DNA of 62,624 nt. Source: Sphingomonadales bacterium. GTDB lineage: Bacteria; Bacteroidota; Bacteroidia; Chitinophagales; Chitinophagaceae. A program made the translations under genes and the position numbers. Shown here piece by piece: positions 8,379 through 17,302 of this stretch. The stretch lies in NCBI GenBank assembly GCA_016872195.1, contig VHAT01000012.1, positions 1 through 62,624 on the forward strand, read 5' to 3'. Every line of letters starts with the position of its first letter. Within the stretch, counting starts at the first letter, position 1. The notes under the pieces were generated by a model that worked only from the letters and a program-made list of their open reading frames with translations, was not told the origin of the DNA and did no database searches.

Positions 8379-8382
8379 ATGC

Positions 8383-8739
8383 TTAGGCCTCCACTGATTT
8401 TTGGTTACCGGTCTTAACGCCACTTCTCTTGCGTGCATTGTACTCGACGGCGTATTTGTCGAGCTTGGTGCAAAGTTGACGAAGTACCGCTTCGTCTCGC
8501 AGCAACTGGATCTTCAATTTTTCATTGAAATCAGATGATGCCGTGTACTCCAGTACCCAGTACAATCCGGTTGTTTTTTTCTGGATGGGGTAGGCCAGTG
8601 ACTTAAGCCCCCAAGCATTCTCGGCTACGACGGTGCCACCATTATCGGTAACCAGCTTCGCATATTTTTTTTGCGCAGCTTTGAACTCGTCATCGCTCAG
8701 AACAGGGGTGAAGATCACCATCAGTTCGTAGTTGTTCAT
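8383..8739 (-). CDS. rpsF: 30S ribosomal protein S6
   Basis: S6 forms a heterodimer with S18 in the small subunit. The 118-residue protein begins [19 protein letters not shown], with the later [18 protein letters not shown] block typical of the family. It is the first gene of the rpsF-rpsR-rplI operon. A perfect TATCTTTG promoter box lies about 114 bp upstream, leaving a long leader that carries a stable hairpin right before the start codon (8753-8773), a place where S6:S18 autoregulation occurs in other bacteria. Confidence 0.97.
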   Translation of the reverse strand: MNNYELMVIFTPVLSDDEFKAAQKKYAKLVTDNGGTVVAENAWGLKSLAYPIQKKTTGLYWVLEYTASSDFNEKLKIQLLRDEAVLRQLCTKLDKYAVEYNARKRSGVKTGNQKSVEA

Positions 8740-8752
8740 GTGCCTTTTTTTG

Positions 8753-8773
8753 TTTCCGGTTCTTTACCGGAAA
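8753..8773 (-). promoter_or_regulatory. Hairpin in the rpsF leader, candidate autoregulatory element
   Basis: TTTCCGGT (8753-8760) and ACCGGAAA (8766-8773) form a perfect 8-bp stem with a 5-base loop, ending 13 bases before the rpsF ATG. The stem is not followed by a T run in the direction of rpsF, so it is not a terminator for that strand. The position fits an S6:S18 leader site; the fold itself has not been compared with the known motif. Confidence 0.45.
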
Positions 8774-8852
8774 GGGTTAAAAATTCGGTTTCTCCCATTG
8801 GACATTGCCACCTTGCGGTCGCAAAGAATCTGCGAATACAGATTTGGGGCGG

Positions 8853-8884
8853 CAAAGATAGGGGTTTTCACCGTTGGGGACAAG
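8853..8884 (-). promoter_or_regulatory. Promoter of the rpsF operon
   Basis: On the minus strand: CTTG (8881-8884), 20-bp spacer, TATCTTTG (8853-8860). The -7 box is an exact TAnnTTTG match. It predicts a leader of about 110 bases before rpsF. Confidence 0.7.
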
Positions 8885-8890
8885 GGCTTG

Positions 8891-9937
8891 TTAATCCTTA
8901 TCTATTTCTTTGATAACCAATATGTAGCTTGGAAAATGGTCGCTATAGCCTCCTCTGTAGGAGTTGCCATCCCAGGTGCGCATGGGATAGCCCTTGTAGC
9001 GGCCAGTATTCTCGACCAAGAACTCGCGGTTGAATACTTGCTGCTTGTAAAGGAAGAAGCCCTCTTGTTTTTTAAGAAGCCAGGGTCTCGATAAAATTAT
9101 TTGGTCGAACAGCCCCCAGGCATCCTGGTAGGCCAGTGTGCCGATCCCTTTTTTGTAAAGATCCCACCAGGGATTATACAGCGATCCGGTTGATCCTGAT
9201 TCCTTATCTCCATTGGCTTGCAAAACGGTTGCGACACTTTTGTTGATGGGGTCATCATTTAAGTCGCCCATGACCAAAATTTTGGCCGCTGGTTCTTTGG
9301 CTAAAATACTGTCTATATGAAGTCGGCACACGCGGGCGGCCGCTATTCTTCCGGGCTCACTTCTCTTTTCGCCACCGCTTCGGCTGGGCCAATGATTGAC
9401 GTAAATATGGATTGTCTCACCTTGTAGCTTTCCTTTGACCCAAAGTATATCCCTTGTATAATAGGCATCTTTTGAGCCACGTGGAAGGGGTACGAACAAA
9501 TTCTTGCTTTTTTCAGGCGAAAAATAGACCGGATTATAGAGTAGGGCAACATCGACGCCACGAGCATCCTTGGAGTCATAATGCACCCACCGGTAATTTT
9601 GCTTTCGTAACAAAGGTTGATTGGCCAAGTCTCGCAATACGGTATCATTTTCAATCTCTGAAACGCCCAATAGGGCAGGCCCATCGGGATTCAACTCGGT
9701 GCCGATTTGGTTGATGACAGAGGCTAATTTGGATAGTTTGTCTTGGTAGATGAGCGAATTGTAGTTTCGGATACCGCCGGGTAGAAATTCTTCGTCGTTG
9801 ATTAGTGTATTATCAATAGTGTCAAAAAGATTCTCCAAGTTGTAAAAAGCGATGATGGCCGATTTGTATTGTTTTTTTTGGGCCCAAATACTTCCCAAAC
9901 TGAGCAGCAGGCAAAAGAGTAGGATACTTTTTTTCAT
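8891..9937 (-). CDS. Secreted endonuclease/exonuclease/phosphatase-family hydrolase
   Basis: A 348-residue exported member of the EEP (DNase I-like) superfamily, with signal peptide MKKSILLFCLLLSLGSIWAQ. The catalytic set is complete: Asn/Glu in YNLENLF, the metal-binding Glu in LLGVSEIEND, His in VNHWPSRSGG, Asp-Asn in VMGDLNDDP, and the final Asp-His in YSDHFPS. It could cut DNA, RNA or small phosphoesters; the sequence does not decide. It is divergent from a TonB-dependent receptor and two DUF5689 lipoproteins, a pairing also seen elsewhere in Bacteroidota, which suggests extracellular breakdown of a phosphorylated substrate followed by uptake. Confidence 0.88.
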   Translation of the reverse strand: MKKSILLFCLLLSLGSIWAQKKQYKSAIIAFYNLENLFDTIDNTLINDEEFLPGGIRNYNSLIYQDKLSKLASVINQIGTELNPDGPALLGVSEIENDTVLRDLANQPLLRKQNYRWVHYDSKDARGVDVALLYNPVYFSPEKSKNLFVPLPRGSKDAYYTRDILWVKGKLQGETIHIYVNHWPSRSGGEKRSEPGRIAAARVCRLHIDSILAKEPAAKILVMGDLNDDPINKSVATVLQANGDKESGSTGSLYNPWWDLYKKGIGTLAYQDAWGLFDQIILSRPWLLKKQEGFFLYKQQVFNREFLVENTGRYKGYPMRTWDGNSYRGGYSDHFPSYILVIKEIDKD

Positions 9938-10030
9938 GTCTTACGATCGGCGCTGCGAATGTACACAAATACATCTATCCGGTATAGGTGGGGGCTACAT
10001 CGTGTTGTGAAATGGATGTGTCAAACTTTT

Positions 10031-10062
10031 TTCGGCAAAACTGATCAGTCCCATTAGATTTG
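10031..10062 (+). promoter_or_regulatory. Promoter of the TonB-receptor operon with internal palindrome
   Basis: A weak -33 (TTCG, 10031-10034), a 20-bp spacer and an exact -7 box TAGATTTG (10055-10062). Inside the spacer is the perfect 10-bp palindrome ACTGATCAGT (10040-10049), well placed for a repressor or activator site. The ATG is 24 bp downstream. Confidence 0.6.
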
Positions 10063-10086
10063 TAGCGCCTGTTTAAAACTAACTGC

Positions 10087-12678
10087 ATGCGTTTTTACCT
10101 GCTACTGCTTTCCAGCCTGCTGACTGGTTTCCCTTTGCTGGCCCAAACGGACTCCACCGTCAGAAAAGATAGTGCGCTTATAGAGGAGATAAAAGATGGT
10201 ATTCTAGATAATATTCCTACTGTATCCATTGATGATAATGACCTGGGTGATGGCGGAAATCAAAATATCTCATCGCTACTCACAGCCGGACGCGATCCTT
10301 TCTTTTCGGCGGCCTCTTTCAACTTCAGTGCTGTTCGTTTCAGGATCAGGGGGTACGATAACGATCATTTCAGCACCTTTTTGAACGGTGTCCCCATGGA
10401 TAACCTTGATAACGGGTTTACTCCTTTCGGGCTGTGGGGAGGCCTTAATGATGTGATGCGTAATCGGGATATATCGTGGGGCTTACGATACAACACGTTC
10501 ACCTTCGGAGACATTGGCGGAAATACCAATATCGATGCAAGAGCAAGTAAGCAACGTGCACAAACGCAGATTAGTTATGCCATTTCTAACAGAAATTATA
10601 ACAATCGGGTCATGTTGACCCATTCGACAGGCCTTTCCAAAAAAGGGTGGGCTCTATCGCTTAGTGGTAGTCGTCGCTGGGCCAATGAAGGGTATGTGCC
10701 CGGCACACATTACGATGGCTGGGCCTTTTTTGCCAGTGTCGATAAGAAGATCAATCAACGAAATCTATTGTCGTTTACGGTGTTTGATGCTCCTACTGAA
10801 AATGGGAGACAAGGGCCGGCGGTGCAAGAGATGATGGAGTTGGCCGGAACCAATTATTATAATCCGAATTGGGGGTATCAAAATGGGCGTAAGAGAAGTG
10901 TAAGCATTGGAAGAACCCACCAACCAGTGGCCATCGTAAACCACGAGTTCAGATGGCGCAACAACACGTCGTTGTCCACCGCCGCAAGTTATTCGTTCGG
11001 AGATCGCTCTGTTACGGCATTTGATTGGTATAATGCCGCCGATCCTCGTCCAGATTATTACCGATATCTGCCCAGTTATACCGGACAATGGAGTAGTACG
11101 CCCGATCTTGCGCAGGCCGCCCGTTTGACTGATCTGATGCGCAATGATATCTCGCTTCGACAGATCAATTGGCAGCGACTTTACGACATTAACAGAGCTG
11201 GTTTTACAACGATAAACAATGCCAATGGCATACCCGGCAATAGTGTATCGGGTCTTCGTTCACGTTATATTATCGAGAACAGGATCATCAATACGCAGCG
11301 ATTCAATTTCAATACGGTGTTGACCACCCGTGTAGGAGAGCACTTCGATATTACAGCCGGTCTTTCCATGCAGACGCAACGAAACCACTATTATAAAAAG
11401 GTCGATGATCTGCTGGGGGGACAATTCTATGTTAATCTGAATCAATTCGCAGAAAGAGATTTTGGAATGGGTGGCACGGCTAACCAGTTCGATGTGGATG
11501 TTCCGAATCGAATACTAAAGGTCGGGGATCGGTTTGGCTATGATTACAACTTGAACATCAGCCGAGCCAATGCATGGTGGCAAGGTGTTATTCAGCTGGA
11601 CAAATGGGATGTCTTTATTGCGGGACAAGCTTCACAGACCCGATTTTATCGAGAGGGGAATGTGCGCAACGGAATTTTCCCTGCCGACTCCTATGGAAAG
11701 GGGACCCTCAATCAGTTTTTGAATTATGCGGTAAAGGGAGGGGTTACGTACAAATTTGATGGGAGAAATTATCTGTTCGCGAACGGCTCTTTGTTGACCC
11801 GGGCACCCTATTTCGAGAATGTTTATATATCGCCACGTACTCGCAACGCACAACAGGCAGATCTTCAAAGTGAGGAGATCCTTACCGGAGAGGCCGGATA
11901 TGTATTAAATGCCCCCAAGCTGCGTGTAAAGTTGGGTGCGTATTACACACAATTCAAAAAAGGTATGGATGTCATGATATTTTATCATGATTTTTATCAA
12001 AATTTTGTCAATTACGCTATCAGTGGCATCGACAAACTACATTTCGGGGGCGAGTTTGGGGTCGAAGCCCGTTTGTCCTCGACCGTTACGCTCAATGCGG
12101 CAGCATCGATCGGCCGCTATTATTTCGATAGCCGGCAACAGGCCATCATAACGGTAGACAATAGTGCCACAGAACTTGGACGGGACATAATTTACGCGGA
12201 GAATTTTAAGGTGCCTTCAACACCGATGGAAGCCTATAGTCTTTCGCTCAATTATCGCTCTCCTGCATTTTGGTTCGTGAGTCTTTCTTCTAGTTATTTC
12301 GATAAGTCTTACTTAACGACAAATCCTTTGCGCCGTACCTGGGATGCCCTGCAATTTTTAACACCGGGTTCTGAGGGGTACAAGCAGGTCTTTGATCAAC
12401 AGAAATTCGATGCACAGTATACGGTCGACTTTTTTGGCGGATATTCCTGGAAGCTTCCCAAGCGTTACGAGGTCAATGATAAGCCCACCTTTCTAGTATT
12501 CAACCTGGGGGTCAATAATCTGCTGAACAATAAAAATATTATTACCGGAGGGTTTGAGCAGCTTCGCTACGATCAACAACAAAATGCAGCGGATCCTGTC
12601 GAAGTAGGAAAATTTCCTCCCCGGTTGTTTTACGCCTTTGGACTTAACTTCTTTTCAAGCATCACCTTTCGATTTTGA
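10087..12678 (+). CDS. TonB-dependent outer-membrane receptor
   Basis: An 863-residue receptor with signal peptide MRFYLLLLSSLLTGFPLLAQ. The plug domain (about residues 45-150) contains ISSLLTAGRDPFFSAASF and FRIRGYDNDHFSTFLNGVP, and the rest forms the beta-barrel, closing with the typical terminal LNFFSSITFRF strand. It lacks the carboxypeptidase-like N-terminal domain of SusC proteins. It would import a substrate energised by TonB. The two downstream DUF5689 lipoproteins and the divergent EEP hydrolase probably define the substrate, perhaps nucleic acid or an organophosphate; that is inference. Confidence 0.92.
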   Translation: MRFYLLLLSSLLTGFPLLAQTDSTVRKDSALIEEIKDGILDNIPTVSIDDNDLGDGGNQNISSLLTAGRDPFFSAASFNFSAVRFRIRGYDNDHFSTFLNGVPMDNLDNGFTPFGLWGGLNDVMRNRDISWGLRYNTFTFGDIGGNTNIDARASKQRAQTQISYAISNRNYNNRVMLTHSTGLSKKGWALSLSGSRRWANEGYVPGTHYDGWAFFASVDKKINQRNLLSFTVFDAPTENGRQGPAVQEMMELAGTNYYNPNWGYQNGRKRSVSIGRTHQPVAIVNHEFRWRNNTSLSTAASYSFGDRSVTAFDWYNAADPRPDYYRYLPSYTGQWSSTPDLAQAARLTDLMRNDISLRQINWQRLYDINRAGFTTINNANGIPGNSVSGLRSRYIIENRIINTQRFNFNTVLTTRVGEHFDITAGLSMQTQRNHYYKKVDDLLGGQFYVNLNQFAERDFGMGGTANQFDVDVPNRILKVGDRFGYDYNLNISRANAWWQGVIQLDKWDVFIAGQASQTRFYREGNVRNGIFPADSYGKGTLNQFLNYAVKGGVTYKFDGRNYLFANGSLLTRAPYFENVYISPRTRNAQQADLQSEEILTGEAGYVLNAPKLRVKLGAYYTQFKKGMDVMIFYHDFYQNFVNYAISGIDKLHFGGEFGVEARLSSTVTLNAAASIGRYYFDSRQQAIITVDNSATELGRDIIYAENFKVPSTPMEAYSLSLNYRSPAFWFVSLSSSYFDKSYLTTNPLRRTWDALQFLTPGSEGYKQVFDQQKFDAQYTVDFFGGYSWKLPKRYEVNDKPTFLVFNLGVNNLLNNKNIITGGFEQLRYDQQQNAADPVEVGKFPPRLFYAFGLNFFSSITFRF

Positions 12679-12704
12679 CCACTACCTTAAAATACCATTC
12701 AACT

Positions 12705-13439
12705 ATGCGTAAGAGGGGCTTACTATTTTCGTCGGGAGTCTTGTTGTGTTTTCTGTTGTTAACAAGTGCTTGCAATAAGCAACCTATTGGCCCTACCGGA
12801 CCGGACCCCATTGTTCCGACCAACCCATCGCAGTTACTTCCCCTTGCGCAATTTAGGGCGCTCTATCCCGGAAGCGGCACCTTCTTGGTCCCTGCGGGAA
12901 CCAAGAAGATAAGAGGCGTGATCATCTCTAATAATGCCAACGAGGCGGCCGGTAACTTTAGACTGCAGGACGAAAGTGGTTCGGGATTATACTTGTACAC
13001 GACCATTGGTTCCCCTGTGTATCCACTGGGTACTGTTATTGAGATTGATGCGGCGGGTGTGGGTGAGCTGATATTGTTCAATGGAGATCTTGAATTAAAA
13101 AGTGTTCCCAAGGAGAAAGTCAACGTTGTGCCTGTTACACTTTCTATTTTACCGCGTACGGCAACTTGCGCTCAGATTCTTGCCAATAGAAATGCCTGGG
13201 CCTCGTCTTTGGTCAAGATCAATAATTTGTCTTCCATTACCCAGACCAACACCAATAGTACCGGAACGACCTATACCTTGACGGACGGCACGGGCAGTCT
13301 TACCATGTTCGTTAGAACCGCCTCTGGCATTTCGGTGAATACCACGGGGCGCTCTGTTACTGGCTACGTATCAATTTTTAAAACAGCTACACAAGATGCG
13401 ACCCAAATCGGTATTCGCAGTGCAGCTGATATTCAATAG
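12705..13439 (+). CDS. DUF5689-domain lipoprotein
   Basis: A 244-residue surface lipoprotein: MRKRGLLFSSGVLLCFLLLT then lipidated Cys23. One DUF5689-type domain (about residues 50-240) is recognised by LAQFRALYP, KKIRGVIISNNANEAAGNFRLQD and IEIDAAGVGELILFNGDLEL, the OB-like fold seen in Bacteroidota surface proteins. The start at 12705 gives a normal signal peptide; a TTG ten codons upstream would overlap the receptor stop and was not used. It follows the receptor by 26 bp, so it probably works as a substrate-binding partner of that receptor. Confidence 0.85.
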   Translation: MRKRGLLFSSGVLLCFLLLTSACNKQPIGPTGPDPIVPTNPSQLLPLAQFRALYPGSGTFLVPAGTKKIRGVIISNNANEAAGNFRLQDESGSGLYLYTTIGSPVYPLGTVIEIDAAGVGELILFNGDLELKSVPKEKVNVVPVTLSILPRTATCAQILANRNAWASSLVKINNLSSITQTNTNSTGTTYTLTDGTGSLTMFVRTASGISVNTTGRSVTGYVSIFKTATQDATQIGIRSAADIQ

Positions 13440-13468
13440 TCCCTCAAAAAACTGTAAAAATAAATCTC

Positions 13469-15580
13469 ATGAAAGCAATCTTTACGATCAAAACGCTATT
13501 GGTTTTTTCCTTCGGGCTGACTCTTTTTACTAGTTGTCAGAAGACGCAGACTGATCCGCCTGATTCCGGCACACCCTCTATTGTGGCCAATATCAGTATC
13601 AGAGACGTTAAGGCGAGGTATACAGCTGGAGCGCCAGTGGCCATAACGGATGAGTTGATCATCGAGGGGGTTGTTTCATGTGATGATAAAAGTGGAAATT
13701 ACTACCAGCAGATAGCCTTGCAGGATGCAACAGGAGGTGTTCTCTTGCGCCTGGCCGGCAGTAACCTATTCAATCAATATCCAGTAGGAAGAAAGCTTTT
13801 TGTAAAGCTCAAGGGGCTATACCTCGGGCAGTACAACGGCACCCTGCAGTTTGGCGGGGGTATTGATTCTGCATACCTGAGCCAGGGAGGAGTGACCACG
13901 CTGGCCCCTAACTTGTTCGATCAGCATATCGTAAAAGGGGCTCTTAACCAGCCGCTGGTTCCCAAGGCAGTGAGTATATCTCAGCTCACCACCTCTTTAC
14001 AAGATCCGCATATAAGTACCTTGATCCAGTTAAGTGAAATGGAAATTTCCGTAGCCGATACGGCCCGCAATTATGCTGATGCCTCTCAATCGGGAAACCG
14101 GATCGTACAGGGCTGCGCTTCGCCATCTACGAACCGCATTACACTTCGCACCAGTAATTATGCCAGTTTTGCGACAGTTAAACTGCCCTCCGGAAATGGG
14201 TCCATTACCGGTATATATTCTTATTTCGGAAGTACGCGACAGTTGACGATTCGAGATACGAGTGATGTGCGCTTTACAGGAGTACGATGTGGTTCCGGTC
14301 CCACTACCATCATGTCCACAGCCGATCTTCGCGCCCTATATAATGGCACCACTACTACTGCTCCCACTGGTCGTAAGATCACTGGTATTGTGATCAGTGA
14401 CAGGGCGGGCAATAATCTTAACAATCAAAATATTTACCTACAGCAAGGAAATGGCTTGGCCGGCATCTGTGTTCGTTTTTCTGCGGCACATAGTTTTAAC
14501 TTGGGAGATTCTATCGATATAAACATTTCGGGCCAGGAGCTCTCTGAGTTTAATGGACTTTTACAGCTAAATAATGTTCCGTTGGGTAATGCACAACTTG
14601 TTTCTACCGGAAAGGCCATTACACCCCGGGTAACAACCTTGGCTGCCATTGCCAGTAATTTTCGGGCATGGGAGTCTACATTGATTCAAGTTTCTACTAT
14701 CACTTTTTCAGGGGGTACCGCTGGTAACTGGAGTGGTTCAGTAACCATGACCGATGCTACTGGAACATTGAATGTATTTACCAGTACGGGGGCGAACTTT
14801 GCCACTACCGCTTTTCCCACGGCAGCCACCTCCTTTACAGGATATCTTACTCCTTTTAATACCACGCAGCAGGTTTCGTTCCGAAATTTAAGTGATATAG
14901 TGGGTGGCTCTACACCGCCGCCGCCATCAGGAGGATTGCTCTTAACAACTTCTCCTTACACGCAGAATTTTGATGGGCTGGCCAATGGACTTCCTCAAGG
15001 TATTTATGTCAAGATCGGAGCTACGGCCTCGTCAACTGGTTCGGGAAATATGCCCGTTTATCCATCTACCGGTTGGGCTACCCCTACGGCTTGGAATCAA
15101 ACCAGTGCCGGCGCCAAGAATTTTGCGTCTGCCACGGGCTTGACTTCATCCAGCGATGCGACGGCTCAATCGGCCTCTACGAATCGGGCGCTGGGGATCA
15201 GACAGACAAGTGCCACAGGATACGACCCCGGGGCCTCATTCCTTTTTGAGCTCACTAACACAACAGGTAAGAGTAATTTTCAGATGAGTTTTCTATTCCA
15301 ATCGCTCGATGCTACCCCAGGTGGGCGTACCGCTACTTGGGTGGTAGAATATGGGATAGGAGACAATCCAAGCACCTTTACAGCGATTGCCACCAGTCCA
15401 ACCCCGCTTACATCCAATGTTGGTACTTTTTCCAGCACTCCTGTAACGGTCAATTTTGGAACGGCTCTCAATAATAGCGCTCAAAAGGTTTGGATCCGTA
15501 TTGTAAGCTTAACCGCAACAACAGGTAGTAATAACAGGCCTTCGACTGCAATTGATAACGTACAGTTGAGCTGGAACTAA
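13469..15580 (+). CDS. Multidomain DUF5689 lipoprotein with C-terminal jelly-roll-like domain
   Basis: A 703-residue surface lipoprotein (Cys23 in FTSCQK). It holds two DUF5689-like domains: the first about residues 45-270 (ISIRDVKARYTAGAPVAITD, ELIIEGVVSCDD), the second about 275-480 (STADLRALYNGTTTTAPTGR, KITGIVISDRAGNNLNN, DSIDINISGQELSEFNG). A Pro-rich linker (PPPPSGG) leads to a roughly 200-residue C-terminal domain beginning TTSPYTQNFDGLANGLPQG, which resembles carbohydrate-binding or cleaved-adhesin jelly rolls. It ends the receptor operon and is the likely ligand-capturing surface component. Confidence 0.85.
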   Translation: MKAIFTIKTLLVFSFGLTLFTSCQKTQTDPPDSGTPSIVANISIRDVKARYTAGAPVAITDELIIEGVVSCDDKSGNYYQQIALQDATGGVLLRLAGSNLFNQYPVGRKLFVKLKGLYLGQYNGTLQFGGGIDSAYLSQGGVTTLAPNLFDQHIVKGALNQPLVPKAVSISQLTTSLQDPHISTLIQLSEMEISVADTARNYADASQSGNRIVQGCASPSTNRITLRTSNYASFATVKLPSGNGSITGIYSYFGSTRQLTIRDTSDVRFTGVRCGSGPTTIMSTADLRALYNGTTTTAPTGRKITGIVISDRAGNNLNNQNIYLQQGNGLAGICVRFSAAHSFNLGDSIDINISGQELSEFNGLLQLNNVPLGNAQLVSTGKAITPRVTTLAAIASNFRAWESTLIQVSTITFSGGTAGNWSGSVTMTDATGTLNVFTSTGANFATTAFPTAATSFTGYLTPFNTTQQVSFRNLSDIVGGSTPPPPSGGLLLTTSPYTQNFDGLANGLPQGIYVKIGATASSTGSGNMPVYPSTGWATPTAWNQTSAGAKNFASATGLTSSSDATAQSASTNRALGIRQTSATGYDPGASFLFELTNTTGKSNFQMSFLFQSLDATPGGRTATWVVEYGIGDNPSTFTAIATSPTPLTSNVGTFSSTPVTVNFGTALNNSAQKVWIRIVSLTATTGSNNRPSTAIDNVQLSWN

Positions 15581-15591
15581 TACGAGGAGGG

Positions 15592-17298
15592 CTATTTTTC
15601 GCTTGGGCGGATATCCATTACCCTTAGTTGTAAACTCGTCTTATTATTGTAATGGTTCTCGTCGAGCGTACAGACCAAGTCGATGGGCTGTCGGTTTTGG
15701 AGCAAAACAAATTGACCGGCCATGCCAAAGCCGATACCATTGATCGAGTGTCGACCCGATCTGTCTTTGAGTGAAAAGCGAATATGCTCTTCTTTTACAA
15801 TTTTTGACTGTCCGCTGTCGATAAGACCGGTCAATAAGAAAACCGGACGAAGATTCTCAGGTCCGAACGGTTCCATTTGTGAGATGATGGAGTAAAAGCG
15901 AGGAGTAACATCTTCCAATGTGATCTCTTGGTCTATGGTGATCTGTGGTATCAATTGATCGGGTAATATAGAAGCGGCCACTACGGCTTCGAATTTTTCA
16001 CGAAAGGGCTCTACCTGATCGGGTCTTAGTGTCATGCCGGCCGCAGCAAAATGACCACCGTACCCAAGCAAGTGATCTCGGCAAGCATCGATGGCATCAT
16101 ACAAGTTAAAACCATGCACACTTCTTGCACTCCCGGCTACCATTTCTCCGGATTGAGTCAATACGATTGTCGGGCGGTGATAATGTTCTATCAACCGAGA
16201 GGCTACGATCCCTACAACTCCTTTATGCCAATGCGGTTGAAAAACCAAGGTCGAACTTCTGTTTTTCCATTCGGGATGCTGTTCTATTTGCGCCAAGGCC
16301 TCTTGGGTAGTCAGTTTGTCCGCTTCGCGTCGATCACTGTTATTACTCTGGAGTTGCGAGGCAAACGCAAGCGCTTCTTCGAAAGAGTCGGCAATAAATA
16401 ATTCCACTGCTTTTCCGCCTTCATCCATCCGTCCCGCAGCATTGACTCTGGGGGCGATCATAAAGACCAGTTGGTGAATGGTAAGAGGTAGTTGAACGCC
16501 ACCGATCTCGGCCAGTGCGGCAATGCCATGGTTAGGCTGCTGGTTTGCTTGTTGAAGACCATGATAGGCCAGGATACGATTCTCTCCGGTCATTGGGACA
16601 ATATCGGCTGCAATGGCGGTAGCCAGCAAGTCGAGGTAGCCAAAGGCAGCGCTCTCCGAAAGGCCAACTTGTTCCTGTAGCGCGCACATTAATTTAAAGA
16701 CCACCCCACAGGCACATAGTTCTTTGTAGGGGTAATTGCAATCTTTTTGTTTGGCATTGAGGATGGCTACCGCAGGCGGAAGTTGTTCGTCGGGTAAGTG
16801 ATGATCACAGATAATAAACTCGATCCCGCGTGTAAGGGCATATTCGATGAGAGCGGTTGATTTGATCCCGCAATCCACTGAGATGATCAAGGTAACGCCC
16901 TGCGCGGCGGCATGATCTATTCCGGGCTTGCTGATTCCGTAGCCCTCGCGGTAGCGATGAGGGATATAGTAGCAAAGAGGCTCGTGCAGTTTTTTTAAGA
17001 ACAGGTATAGACTGGCGACAGATGTGGTACCATCCACGTCGTAGTCTCCGAAGATCATGACCTTTTCTGTTTGCTCGATAGCCCTGACGATCCGATCGGT
17101 CGCCTTTTTCATATCCTTCATTAGCCAGGGACTGTGCAGGGCGTCCAGCGAGGGTCTGAAAAAGGTGCGGGCTTGTTCAAAGTCGGTGATCCCTCGTTGC
17201 ACCAGCAAGGAGCAAAGAAGCGGGTGTATTTGCAGCTGTTGTTCTAGGGTTTTGACCAGGTCTGCCGGGGCGGATAATGTCTTCCATCTTTTTTGCAA
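15592..17298 (-). CDS. recJ: Single-stranded-DNA-specific 5'-3' exonuclease RecJ
   Basis: RecJ degrades single-stranded DNA from the 5' end in recombination and mismatch repair. The 568-residue protein has the DHH-family metal motifs in order: VMIFGDYDVDGTTSVA (about residue 82), ISVDCGIKS, FIICDHHLPDE (the DHH motif), and the DHHA1 signature SARSVHGFNLYDAI with the Gly-rich GYGGHFAAAGMTL. An OB-fold region follows at the C-terminus. It lies 4 bp downstream of the polyprenyl synthase gene on the same strand, and its 3' end faces the DUF5689 operon. Confidence 0.95.
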   Translation of the reverse strand: MQKRWKTLSAPADLVKTLEQQLQIHPLLCSLLVQRGITDFEQARTFFRPSLDALHSPWLMKDMKKATDRIVRAIEQTEKVMIFGDYDVDGTTSVASLYLFLKKLHEPLCYYIPHRYREGYGISKPGIDHAAAQGVTLIISVDCGIKSTALIEYALTRGIEFIICDHHLPDEQLPPAVAILNAKQKDCNYPYKELCACGVVFKLMCALQEQVGLSESAAFGYLDLLATAIAADIVPMTGENRILAYHGLQQANQQPNHGIAALAEIGGVQLPLTIHQLVFMIAPRVNAAGRMDEGGKAVELFIADSFEEALAFASQLQSNNSDRREADKLTTQEALAQIEQHPEWKNRSSTLVFQPHWHKGVVGIVASRLIEHYHRPTIVLTQSGEMVAGSARSVHGFNLYDAIDACRDHLLGYGGHFAAAGMTLRPDQVEPFREKFEAVVAASILPDQLIPQITIDQEITLEDVTPRFYSIISQMEPFGPENLRPVFLLTGLIDSGQSKIVKEEHIRFSLKDRSGRHSINGIGFGMAGQFVLLQNRQPIDLVCTLDENHYNNKTSLQLRVMDIRPSEK

Positions 17299-17302
17299 GG
17301 CA

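Noticed and set aside
10040-10049. ACTGATCAGT as an IS or restriction artefact
   Set aside because: It has no flanking repeats and lies inside a well-formed promoter, so it was kept as a possible operator rather than a mobile-element scar.
12675-12704. Upstream TTG start for the first DUF5689 lipoprotein
   Set aside because: It overlaps the receptor's stop and would place 10 residues before the lipoprotein signal peptide, so the ATG at 12705 is preferred.
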